The notes under the pieces: model-generated
What the model was told of the DNA's origin: nothing
The model's database searches: none
What the model saw: the letters and a program-made list of their open reading frames with translations, nothing else
Source of the DNA: Thermodesulfobacteriales bacterium
GTDB taxonomy: Bacteria > Desulfobacterota > Thermodesulfobacteria > Thermodesulfobacteriales > Thermodesulfatatoraceae
DNA length: 6,085 bases
Reading direction: 5' to 3'
NCBI GenBank assembly: GCA_026985945.1
Contig: JALSPN010000281.1
Span: 1 to 6,085 of the forward strand
Shown here: positions 1 through 5,553 of the stretch, piece after piece
How positions within the stretch are numbered: the stretch's first letter is position 1
Layout of the letters: each line of letters opens with the position of its first letter
Position numbers and translations under genes: made by a program

Positions 1-1
1 G

Positions 2-1465
2 GCGGGGCGGCCCAAAATGGCCTTTGAAGAGCCTCCGGTCGATGAGGCCCTTAAGGCCAGGGTGCAGGAGCTTGCCCTTTCCGGACTCAAAGAAGTCATA
101 ACCACTCCTTCCAAGGTGGAACGGAACCAGAAGCGCAAGGCCGTCTTTAGGGCCCTGCTTGAAAGCCTGGGAGAAGAGGCCGCCGGCCGCGAGGCAGAGG
201 TACGGGAATATTTTGAAGAGTTTGAAAAGCAACTTCTGCGGGAGCGCCTTTTGAAAGAAGGTTTGAGGATTGACGGGCGCCGACCGGAAGATATTCGCCC
301 CATCTGGGCTGAGGTCTCGGTGCTTCCGCGCACCCACGGCTCGGCCATCTTCACCCGGGGGGAGACCCAGGTCTTAACTGTTGCTACCCTGGGAAGCCCG
401 GAGGAAGAACAACGCATCGATATGCCCGGAGAGGAGGTTTTCAAACACTTCATCCTTCACTACAATTTCCCTCCTTATTGTGTGGGGGAAGTCCGTCCCT
501 TACGGGGTCCCTCCAGGCGGGAGATCGGCCACGGTATGCTTGCCGAACGGGCTCTGACCCCGGTGGTCCCCGCAGAAGAGGAGTTCCCTTACACCATCCG
601 GGTGGTCTCAGATGTGCTGGAATCAAACGGTTCTTCCTCCATGGCCACTGTTTGTGGGGCCACTCTTTCTCTTATGGATGCCGGGGTTCCCATCAGGGAG
701 ATGGTGGCCGGGATTGCCATGGGTCTTATCAAAGAAGGGGAGCAGGTAATCATCCTGACCGACATCCTCGGAGATGAAGATCGCATGGGGGATATGGATT
801 TCAAGGTGGCGGGCACGGAAAAGGGAGTTACCGCCCTCCAGATGGACATCAAGATCGCCGGAATTACGCGGGAAATCATGGCCGAGGCCCTTCAAAGGGC
901 GAGAGCAGCACGTCTTGAAATTCTTTCCAAGATGCGGACGGTGCTTGATAAACCCCGTGAGAAGCTTTCGGCCTATGCCCCGAAGGTCCTTACCGTGGAG
1001 ATCAGCCCGGAGAAGGTGCGTGATCTTATCGGCCCGGGGGGGAAGACCATCAAGGGTATCATCGCTGCCTGTGGAGATGTAAAGATCGACATCGACGACA
1101 AGACGGGGCTTGTTCGGATCTATTCTTCCTCGTCTGAAGCGGCAGAAAAAGCAGCCAAAATGGTAAAAGAGGTCACTCAGGAGGCAGAGGTTGGCAAACT
1201 TTATCTTGGCCGCGTTACCAGGGTGGCAGATTTTGGGGCCTTTGTGGAGATCTTTCCCGGAACAGAAGGCCTCATTCACATCTCGCAGCTTGATAACCGA
1301 CGGGTGAAAAACGTAGAAGACATTTTGCGCGAAGGAGACGAGGTGCTGGTCAAGGTGATTGATATTGACAAAATGGGCCGCATCAAGCTTTCCCGTAAGG
1401 CCGCCCTTTCAGAGTCCATAAAAGAAAGGACTCAGGAAAAAGCTAGCGAAGAAGATAAGGCCTAG
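2..1465 (+). CDS. pnp: Polynucleotide phosphorylase (PNPase), 5'-truncated by the window edge
   Basis: This is the C-terminal part of PNPase, the phosphorolytic 3'-5' exoribonuclease of RNA decay. The frame is open from base 2 and reads [10 protein letters not shown], which aligns with the AGKPRWDW stretch inside E. coli PNPase. The ATG at 17 is therefore an internal Met, and the first RNase PH domain lies upstream of the window. Numbering from that Met: the all-alpha linker is about 1-80. The second, catalytic RNase PH domain is about 84-310, with [15 protein letters not shown], the phosphate-binding SNGSSSM (Ser206-208) and the acidic metal site [10 protein letters not shown] (Asp253 and Asp259). 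The KH domain is about 327-385, with a GPGG loop at 339-342. The S1 domain is about 392-463 ([16 protein letters not shown]), followed by a short charged tail. All key residues are intact. The 3' end overlaps the convergent dus gene by 23 bp. The assignment is very secure. Confidence 0.97.
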   Translation, partial: AGRPKMAFEEPPVDEALKARVQELALSGLKEVITTPSKVERNQKRKAVFRALLESLGEEAAGREAEVREYFEEFEKQLLRERLLKEGLRIDGRRPEDIRPIWAEVSVLPRTHGSAIFTRGETQVLTVATLGSPEEEQRIDMPGEEVFKHFILHYNFPPYCVGEVRPLRGPSRREIGHGMLAERALTPVVPAEEEFPYTIRVVSDVLESNGSSSMATVCGATLSLMDAGVPIREMVAGIAMGLIKEGEQVIILTDILGDEDRMGDMDFKVAGTEKGVTALQMDIKIAGITREIMAEALQRARAARLEILSKMRTVLDKPREKLSAYAPKVLTVEISPEKVRDLIGPGGKTIKGIIAACGDVKIDIDDKTGLVRIYSSSSEAAEKAAKMVKEVTQEAEVGKLYLGRVTRVADFGAFVEIFPGTEGLIHISQLDNRRVKNVEDILREGDEVLVKVIDIDKMGRIKLSRKAALSESIKERTQEKASEEDKA

Positions 1466-2444
1466 CGGGATAAGGGCCTATCTTTTCCCCGGCAAGGAGG
1501 GTCTTAAGCAGGGCTAGCTTGGCTGCTAGCCCTTTTTGTTTTTTCAAGCGCCCGAAATAATGGAGCCCGTAGGGAAAGTTTTGAAGAAACCAGAAGAGCC
1601 AGAGTTCAAAACGCTTTTCTTGTAACTCCGGGGGCAAAAATTTTTCAAGTAACCGAAGAAATCTTTCTGGAGCTTCAAGGCCTGGTGGGGCGGGAGGAAG
1701 AGTTTCGCCCTGAAGATAGAGAGTGATATCACGGAAGATCCAGGGGCGCAGGAGGGCCGCCCGGCCTATCATCACCCCGTCACACCCGTTCTCAGAGAGC
1801 ATCCTTTTGGCTTCCTGCGGAGAAAAAACGTCTCCGTTTCCGATTACCGTAAGTTCAGGGAAGGCCTCTTTGAGCCATTTTATTTCTTCCCAGCGCGCCG
1901 GTCGGCGAAATCCATCCTGCGGAGAGCGGGGATGCAGGGTGAGAAAAGAAATGCCCGCTGCCATCAACTTCTCTACCAGTCTCAAAAGCGATTCTTTATT
2001 ATGGTCCGGACTTCGGAGCTTTACCGAGACGGGTCTGGTGGTGTTTTCCTTTACAGCCGTTACAATCTCTGCACAGAGACGAGGCTCCTTCAAGAGGGCT
2101 GCTCCCCATCCGTAACGCTGAATGGCTCCCCGCGTGCATCCTAAATTGATGTCATACCCGTCAAAATCAAAGAGGGCTTCAAGCCGCCTTAAAGCTCTGG
2201 CGAAAAGATCCGGCTCTCTTCCTACCAGTTGTGCCAGAAGGGGGCGATCATTTTCTCCACGGATTAGATAAGGATCTTTTTCTGGATTCTGAAAAACTAT
2301 GGCCCGGACATTGAGCATCTCGGTGAAAAAAAGCCCACACCCTCCATAACTTGCCACCAGTTCTCTTAAGGCGGCGTGGGTCAAACCCGCCATGGGCGCC
2401 AGACAGAGCCAGGGTTTTTCTACTGAAAAAATAGAAATTGACAC
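1443..2444 (-). CDS. dus: tRNA-dihydrouridine synthase family protein
   Basis: This is a 333-residue FMN-dependent reductase of the Dus family, which reduces uridines in the tRNA D-loop. The TIM-barrel motifs appear in order: APMAGLT (16-22), DINLGCT with the presumed catalytic Cys103, VSVKLR (Lys142), [12 protein letters not shown] (His171), IGNGD (201-205) and [16 protein letters not shown] (222-237, phosphate binding). A helical C-terminal RNA-binding domain follows. The length is normal for the family. Two departures are visible: the usual GCP is GCT, and the downstream loop [14 protein letters not shown] replaces the common xKKVxxxxAGSALL, so the subtype (A, B or C) cannot be assigned. 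The start is a GTG, supported by AGGAAGGA 9 nt upstream; the next in-frame Met is residue 18, inside the FMN-binding motif. It converges on pnp with a 23-bp overlap and contains the pnp terminator. It diverges from the cytochrome gene with 51 bp between the starts. Confidence 0.93.
   Translation of the reverse strand: MSISIFSVEKPWLCLAPMAGLTHAALRELVASYGGCGLFFTEMLNVRAIVFQNPEKDPYLIRGENDRPLLAQLVGREPDLFARALRRLEALFDFDGYDINLGCTRGAIQRYGWGAALLKEPRLCAEIVTAVKENTTRPVSVKLRSPDHNKESLLRLVEKLMAAGISFLTLHPRSPQDGFRRPARWEEIKWLKEAFPELTVIGNGDVFSPQEAKRMLSENGCDGVMIGRAALLRPWIFRDITLYLQGETLPPAPPGLEAPERFLRLLEKFLPPELQEKRFELWLFWFLQNFPYGLHYFGRLKKQKGLAAKLALLKTLLAGEKIGPYPARPYLLR
1452..1484 (+). other. Imperfect hairpin spanning the pnp stop codon
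   Basis: AAGATAAGGCC (1452-1462) can pair with GGCCTATCTT (1475-1484), giving ten pairs with one bulged A around a 12-nt loop that contains the pnp stop. Only a short TTTT run follows (1483-1486), then CCCC, so it is not a convincing terminator by itself. It could protect the 3' end or pause polymerase before the stronger terminator about 25 bp downstream. The same bases also form a near direct repeat, GATAAGGCCTA and GATAAGGGCCTA, so the pairing may be incidental. Confidence 0.3.
1510..1545 (+). terminator. Rho-independent terminator of pnp, inside the dus coding sequence
   Basis: AGGGCTAGC (1510-1518) and GCTAGCCCT (1525-1533) form a perfect 9-bp stem with a 6-nt loop (TTGGCT). A T-rich tail, TTTTTGTTTTTT, follows immediately. 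The polarity fits termination of plus-strand transcription from pnp, whose stop is 45 bp upstream. The whole structure lies within the minus-strand dus gene, where it encodes residues around 301-313 ([13 protein letters not shown]), so these bases serve two purposes. On the minus strand the stem is not followed by T residues. Confidence 0.85.
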
Positions 2445-2466
2445 GGATACAATTCCTTCCTAATCT
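2438..2466 (+). promoter_or_regulatory. Candidate sigma-70 promoter of the cytochrome-copZ-copA operon
   Basis: A perfect -35 hexamer TTGACA (2438-2443), a 17-bp spacer and TAATCT (2461-2466, which keeps the T, A and final T of the -10 consensus) point to a start site near 2473, about 23 nt before the ATG at 2496. The -35 box covers the first bases of dus: 2442-2444 is the complement of its GTG start. No extended -10 and no recognisable CueR-type spacer dyad is visible. The prediction rests on consensus matching alone. Confidence 0.6.
2454..2461 (-). promoter_or_regulatory. Ribosome binding site that fixes the GTG start of dus
   Basis: The minus strand reads AGGAAGGA here, followed by 9 nt and the GTG complementary to 2442-2444. 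This is good Shine-Dalgarno complementarity at normal spacing. It decides the choice of the GTG, since no ATG lies nearby in frame. Confidence 0.7.
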
Positions 2467-2479
2467 TAAATTAAAATTA
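2461..2479 (+). repeat. 19-bp near-palindrome over the -10 and start region (possible operator)
   Basis: TAATCTTAA (2461-2469) and TTAAAATTA (2471-2479) are inverted repeats with 8 of 9 positions matching, centred on A2470. The element covers the predicted -10 box and the start site of the copper operon, a place where a bound repressor would block transcription. It is purely AT-rich, so chance is a real alternative. It does not resemble the GC-containing CsoR or CueR operators. Confidence 0.35.
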
Positions 2480-2495
2480 TTCGGAGGTAAAATTT

Positions 2496-2753
2496 ATGAA
2501 ACGCTTTTGGGTTTGGCTACCTATATTTCTTTTGATCTTAATATCCTGCGGGCCTAAAGATAATCTGGAAAAAGAAGCCACCGCTATTATTAACAGTAAT
2601 TGCAAGAAGTGTCACAGCCTTAAAAGAGTTTACAATAACAAGGGCAGGGATGCTAATTGGTGGGCCGAAACTGTAAGCAGGATGCAAAATTATGGGGCCA
2701 ATCTTTCTGAAGAAGAAAAGGACTTAATAATAAAATATCTCTCGAGGAGGTAA
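2496..2753 (+). CDS. Small monoheme cytochrome c lipoprotein
   Basis: This gene encodes an 85-residue precursor. The N-terminus MKRFWVWLPIFLLILISC is a lipoprotein signal with lipobox LISC and acylated Cys18, so the mature protein should be a membrane-anchored domain of about 67 residues outside the cytoplasm. It has one haem c site, CKKCH (Cys36, Cys39, His40). The later WWAETVSRMQ places Met63 as the likely distal haem ligand, and LSEEEKDLIIKYLS is the usual C-terminal helix of small class I cytochromes. The start is clear: GGAGGT at 2483-2488 lies 7 nt before the ATG. It is the first gene of the operon, 6 bp before copZ. By rough hand count it is only about 35-40% G+C, well below its neighbours, and rich in AAA, AAT, ATA and TTA codons. 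A redox function is certain in kind, but its partner is unknown. Its placement suggests a link to copper handling or to a copper-dependent electron-transfer chain, which is inference. Confidence 0.88.
   Translation: MKRFWVWLPIFLLILISCGPKDNLEKEATAIINSNCKKCHSLKRVYNNKGRDANWWAETVSRMQNYGANLSEEEKDLIIKYLSRR
2744..2751 (+). promoter_or_regulatory. copZ ribosome binding site embedded in the cytochrome gene's last codons
   Basis: GAGGAGGT lies 8 nt before the copZ ATG. The same bases supply the final two arginine codons (AGG AGG) and the first base of the TAA stop of the cytochrome gene. This is strong Shine-Dalgarno complementarity and suggests that translation of the two genes is coupled. Confidence 0.7.
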
Positions 2754-2759
2754 TTTCTT

Positions 2760-2963
2760 ATGACCACTATCAAGATTTCTGGCATGAGCTGTGAACATTG
2801 TGTGAAGCGGGTGACCAAGGCCCTTGAGAGCCTTCCCGGGGTGAAAAATGTAAAGGTCTCTCTCAAGAGCGGGGAGGCCACTTTTGAACGCCCGGAGAAT
2901 TTGAGTGTGGAAGAAATTGCAAGGGCCATTGAAGAAGCGGGATACAAGGTAGTGAAGGGTTAA
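2760..2963 (+). CDS. copZ: Copper chaperone CopZ (single HMA domain)
   Basis: This is a 67-residue soluble protein consisting of one heavy-metal-associated domain. It has the Cu(I)-binding loop GMSCEHC near the N-terminus (residues 8-14), then VKRVTKALESLPGVKNVKVSL and the closing EEIARAIEEAGYKVV typical of the ferredoxin-like fold. It has no signal peptide, so it acts in the cytosol, where CopZ proteins carry Cu(I) to the HMA domains of CopA. Its length is normal for the family. The start is supported by GAGGAGGT 8 nt upstream. Its stop overlaps the copA start by one base (TAATG), so the two are probably translationally coupled and made in proportion. A chaperone for another soft metal such as Ag(I) cannot be excluded, but the adjacent CopA makes copper by far the likeliest. 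Confidence 0.93.
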   Translation: MTTIKISGMSCEHCVKRVTKALESLPGVKNVKVSLKSGEATFERPENLSVEEIARAIEEAGYKVVKG

Positions 2964-5482
2964 TGGCTGAGAAAAGCTGCGATCTTTCCTGTCCTCTTCC
3001 AGAAGCCTCCCCTCCTTCGGAAGGTTTTTCTCCTCAAGTTCCTTCCAGAGCAGAGGAGATCCTTTACCGGGTGGAGGGTATGAGCTGTGCGGCCTGTGCG
3101 AGCCGCATTGAAAAGGTCCTCCGGTCTTTACCGGGGGTTTTAGAGGCGGAGGTGAACTTTGCCGCTGCCAGGGCCCGTATTCTTTACGATCCCCGGAAGA
3201 TTACCCCCAAAGAGCTTGAGGTCAGGATCCGGGAGGAGGGCTACGAGCTCAGGCCTTTTTCTGGAGGCCTTAAAGAAGTCCGGTTTCGCATCGGTGGTAT
3301 GAGCTGTGCGGCGTGTGCGAGCCGGATTGAGAAGGTCCTTTCAAAGCTTTCCGGGGTGCGGGAGGCCTCTGTTAACTTCGCAGCGGCTCAGGGGCGAGTC
3401 CTTTATGAGTCTTCCACGGTGGGGCTTTCGGATTTCCGGAAGGTAATCGAAGAAGAGGGATACCAGTTCCTGGGGCTTATAGAAGAGATATCCTCTGGGG
3501 GGGAGGAAACACGGCTCCTTTCTCTCAAGAAGTGGCTTTTTTTGGCCTGGGGTCTCACTCCTTTCATCTTCGTCCTTTCCATGCCGGGTCTCTTTCCGTG
3601 GGTGAAAAAGATCCCTCTCTTCTGGCGCTTTTATCTTCTTTTCGGTCTGACCACCCCGGTCCAGTTTTATGCCGGAGGAGAATTTCTAAAAAGGGCGTGG
3701 GGGGCCCTTCGCCATCGCAGTGCCGATATGAACACCCTGGTCTCTCTGGGGACCCTTTCTGCCTATCTTTATTCTTCGGTGGTAACCTTTTTGCCGGGTC
3801 CCTTTTTGAAGGCCGGGCTTCCCCTTCATGTCTATTTTGATTCCGCCACCATGATTATCGCCTTTGTCCTCCTGGGGCGATATCTTGAGGTTCGTGCCCG
3901 GGGGCGAGCCACCGAAGCGGTGAGAAAACTCCTTTCTCTGGCACCTCCCACGGCCCGGGTCCTAAAAGACGGAAAAGAAGAAGAGATACCGGCTTCAGCC
4001 CTGGTGCCGGGAGATATCGTCCTGGTCAGGCCCGGGGAAAGGCTTCCGGCTGACGGAGTGGTGATAGAGGGGCATTCGGCTCTCGACGAGTCCATGCTCA
4101 CGGGAGAAAGCGTTCCGGTAGAAAAAGGCCCCGGAAGCAAGGTTATTGGAGGAACACTAAATACCAACGGGGTTCTCAAGGTCAGAGTAGAAAAGACCGG
4201 TCGTGATACGGTTCTTGCCACCATTGCCCGTCTGGTGGAGGAGGCCCAGGGCTCAAAGGCCCGTATTCAACGTCTGGCAGACCGGGTAGCCGGGGTCTTT
4301 GTGCCGATCGTTCTTGTGATAGCCTTTATCACCTTTTTGATCTGGTTTTTCTGGGGGCCAGCCCCTAAGCTGACAAACGCCCTTCTTTCCTTCGTTTCGG
4401 TGCTTGTTATTGCCTGCCCCTGTGCCATGGGGCTTGCCACGCCAGCAGCAATCATGGTGGCCACCGGGAGGGCGGCCCAGGAGGGTATTCTTGTTAAAAA
4501 CGCCCTGGCCCTTGAGGAGGGTGCCAGAGTAAAAATTTGCGTCTTTGATAAAACCGGCACCCTTACCAAGGGGCAGCCAGAGGTCAAAGAAATTATTCCG
4601 GCGCCGGGTAAGACCATTGAGAAGGTTCTTAAGGTGGCCGGGGCCCTGGAAAGGCATTCCGAACATCCTCTCTCCAAAGCCATAACCAAAAAGGCCCAAC
4701 ATTTCGAACCTTTTGAAGCGGAAGAATTGCAGGCAGAGGTGGGTTTCGGGATTACGGGGAAGGTAAAAGGCCTTGAGGCCTGGGTCGGGAAACGGGAGCT
4801 TGTGGAAAGAAGAGGTGTTTCCCTGCCCGGAGAGCTGCTTAAGGCTGCCAGAAGGCTTACTCAAAAGGGCCAGACGGTCGTCTGGGTGGGCTGGGGTGAG
4901 GAAGTCCTGGGGCTTATTGCCCTTGCGGATTCTCCACGCCCGGAGGCAAAAGAAGTGGTGAGGTCGTTGCAGAAAATGGGGCTTAAGGTCTTCATGTTGA
5001 CCGGTGATAACCGGGCTACGGCCCAGGCTATCGCCGAAGAGCTTGGTCTTGACGGCTTCTGGGCAGAGGTCCTGCCAGAAGAGAAGAGCCAGAAGATAAA
5101 AGAACTGCGCCAGCAAAAAATGCAGGTGGCCATGGTGGGAGATGGGGTAAACGACGCTCCCGCCCTGGCAGAGGCTGATCTGGGGATAGCCCTCTCTTCC
5201 GGCACAGACATTGCGCTTGAGGCGGCAGATGTGGCCCTCATGAGACCGGATCTCAAACTTGTGCCTCAGGCTATAAGACTTTCCCGCAAGACCCTTACCA
5301 TTATCAAGCAAAATCTTTTCTGGGCCTTTGCTTACAATATCCTGGCCATTCCTCTGGCTGCAGGCCTCCTTTACCCCTTTTACGGCTTAAGGCTTTCCCC
5401 GGCGATGGCTGCGGCAGCCATGGCCATGAGTTCCGTCTCAGTAGTAACCAACGCCCTGAGATTAAAACGTATTAAATTGTAA
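2963..5482 (+). CDS. copA: Cu(I)-exporting P1B-1-type ATPase CopA with two HMA domains
   Basis: This inner-membrane pump of 839 residues couples ATP hydrolysis to Cu(I) (or Ag(I)) export; the length matches two-HMA CopA proteins. In order: a short N-tail with CDLSC (Cys6, Cys10) and a Pro/Ser-rich linker; HMA1 with GMSCAAC (39-45); HMA2 with GMSCAAC (112-118); TM1-TM4 between about 191 and 310; the actuator domain with TGE (380-382); TM5 about 445-464; TM6 with the CPC ion site (485-487); the phosphorylated DKTGT (Asp529); the nucleotide-domain SEHP (His568-Pro569); MLTGDN; the hinge GDGVNDAP (726-733); TM7 with YN (791-792); TM8 with MAMSS (820-824). CPC plus YN plus MxxSS is the Cu(I) P1B-1 signature. 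All catalytic residues are present. The ATG overlaps the copZ stop, with only a close GAAGGG (2954-2959) upstream, so translation probably relies on coupling. No terminator follows, so transcription may continue into the next gene. Confidence 0.97.
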   Translation: MAEKSCDLSCPLPEASPPSEGFSPQVPSRAEEILYRVEGMSCAACASRIEKVLRSLPGVLEAEVNFAAARARILYDPRKITPKELEVRIREEGYELRPFSGGLKEVRFRIGGMSCAACASRIEKVLSKLSGVREASVNFAAAQGRVLYESSTVGLSDFRKVIEEEGYQFLGLIEEISSGGEETRLLSLKKWLFLAWGLTPFIFVLSMPGLFPWVKKIPLFWRFYLLFGLTTPVQFYAGGEFLKRAWGALRHRSADMNTLVSLGTLSAYLYSSVVTFLPGPFLKAGLPLHVYFDSATMIIAFVLLGRYLEVRARGRATEAVRKLLSLAPPTARVLKDGKEEEIPASALVPGDIVLVRPGERLPADGVVIEGHSALDESMLTGESVPVEKGPGSKVIGGTLNTNGVLKVRVEKTGRDTVLATIARLVEEAQGSKARIQRLADRVAGVFVPIVLVIAFITFLIWFFWGPAPKLTNALLSFVSVLVIACPCAMGLATPAAIMVATGRAAQEGILVKNALALEEGARVKICVFDKTGTLTKGQPEVKEIIPAPGKTIEKVLKVAGALERHSEHPLSKAITKKAQHFEPFEAEELQAEVGFGITGKVKGLEAWVGKRELVERRGVSLPGELLKAARRLTQKGQTVVWVGWGEEVLGLIALADSPRPEAKEVVRSLQKMGLKVFMLTGDNRATAQAIAEELGLDGFWAEVLPEEKSQKIKELRQQKMQVAMVGDGVNDAPALAEADLGIALSSGTDIALEAADVALMRPDLKLVPQAIRLSRKTLTIIKQNLFWAFAYNILAIPLAAGLLYPFYGLRLSPAMAAAAMAMSSVSVVTNALRLKRIKL
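3077..3120 (+). repeat. Internal repeat copy 1, copA HMA1 metal-binding loop
   Basis: These 44 bases match 3296-3339 at 41 of 44 positions and encode the same residues, GMSCAACASRIEKV, in both domains. The copies are 219 bp (73 codons) apart in the same frame. Synonymous sites are also conserved, which suggests a recent duplication or gene conversion rather than only selection on the protein. Confidence 0.85.
3296..3339 (+). repeat. Internal repeat copy 2, copA HMA2 metal-binding loop
   Basis: This is the second copy of the 44-bp element at 3077-3120, differing at three positions (C to G, C to G, A to G) that leave the protein unchanged. Outside this block the two HMA domains diverge more at the DNA level, although NFAAA is shared later in both. 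Confidence 0.85.
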
Positions 5483-5489
5483 TTTCTGT

Positions 5490-5518
5490 TTGACCGGATT
5501 TTATAAATAGTTTAAAGT
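5490..5518 (+). promoter_or_regulatory. Candidate promoter for the Met/His/Cys-rich protein gene
   Basis: TTGACC (5490-5495), a 17-bp spacer and TAAAGT (5513-5518) give 5 of 6 and 4 of 6 consensus matches, with a start expected near 5525 and a leader of about 29 nt. The first ten bases, TTGACCGGAT, nearly repeat TTGACACGGAT at the head of the copper operon (2438-2448), which suggests related control. A TATAAA at 5502-5507 matches the -10 consensus better but has no -35 at the right distance. Confidence 0.5.
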
Positions 5519-5544
5519 TTAAATATACGAAAAAACTAAACTTT
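5509..5544 (+). repeat. Cluster of AGTTTA repeats before the Met/His/Cys-rich gene
   Basis: AGTTTAA occurs twice in tandem (5509-5515 and 5516-5522), forming the odd-centred palindrome TTTAAA-G-TTTAAA (5511-5523) over the predicted -10 box. A perfect inverted copy TAAACTTT (5537-5544) pairs with AAAGTTTA (5514-5521) across a 15-nt loop and ends directly before the GGAG ribosome binding site. It could be an operator, or an RNA hairpin near the ribosome site in read-through transcripts from copA. AT-richness lowers its significance. Confidence 0.4.
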
Positions 5545-5553
5545 GGAGAAGAC

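Noticed and set aside
17..19. ATG at 17 as the start of a complete 482-residue protein
   Set aside because: The frame is open upstream to the window edge, and the preceding residues AGRPK match the interior of PNPase. The first RNase PH domain is simply outside the window.
623..1279. 218-codon minus-strand open frame inside pnp
   Set aside because: It lies wholly antisense to the well-conserved catalytic, KH and S1 parts of PNPase. Its translation (many Gly, His and Pro residues) has no domain pattern and looks like a shadow frame.
1412..1433. GAGTCC/GGACTC inverted repeat as a terminator for dus
   Set aside because: The stem is only 6 bp, and no T-run follows on the minus strand. It lies within pnp coding sequence and can be a chance match.
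2438..2466. CueR- or CsoR-type copper operator at the operon promoter
   Set aside because: The spacer is a normal 17 bp rather than the 19-20 bp of MerR-family promoters. No GC-flanked dyad is present, and no regulator gene is in the window.
2463..2491. A dus promoter on the minus strand, TTTACC-17-TAAGAT, facing the copper promoter
   Set aside because: The spacing is ideal, but the start site would fall inside the dus ribosome binding site, leaving almost no leader. The matches are only 4 of 6 each in a very AT-rich stretch.
4253..5311. 352-codon minus-strand open frame inside copA
   Set aside because: It is antisense to the ATPase core, whose motifs are all intact on the plus strand. The minus translation has low-complexity Gly/His/Arg/Leu composition and no ribosome site.
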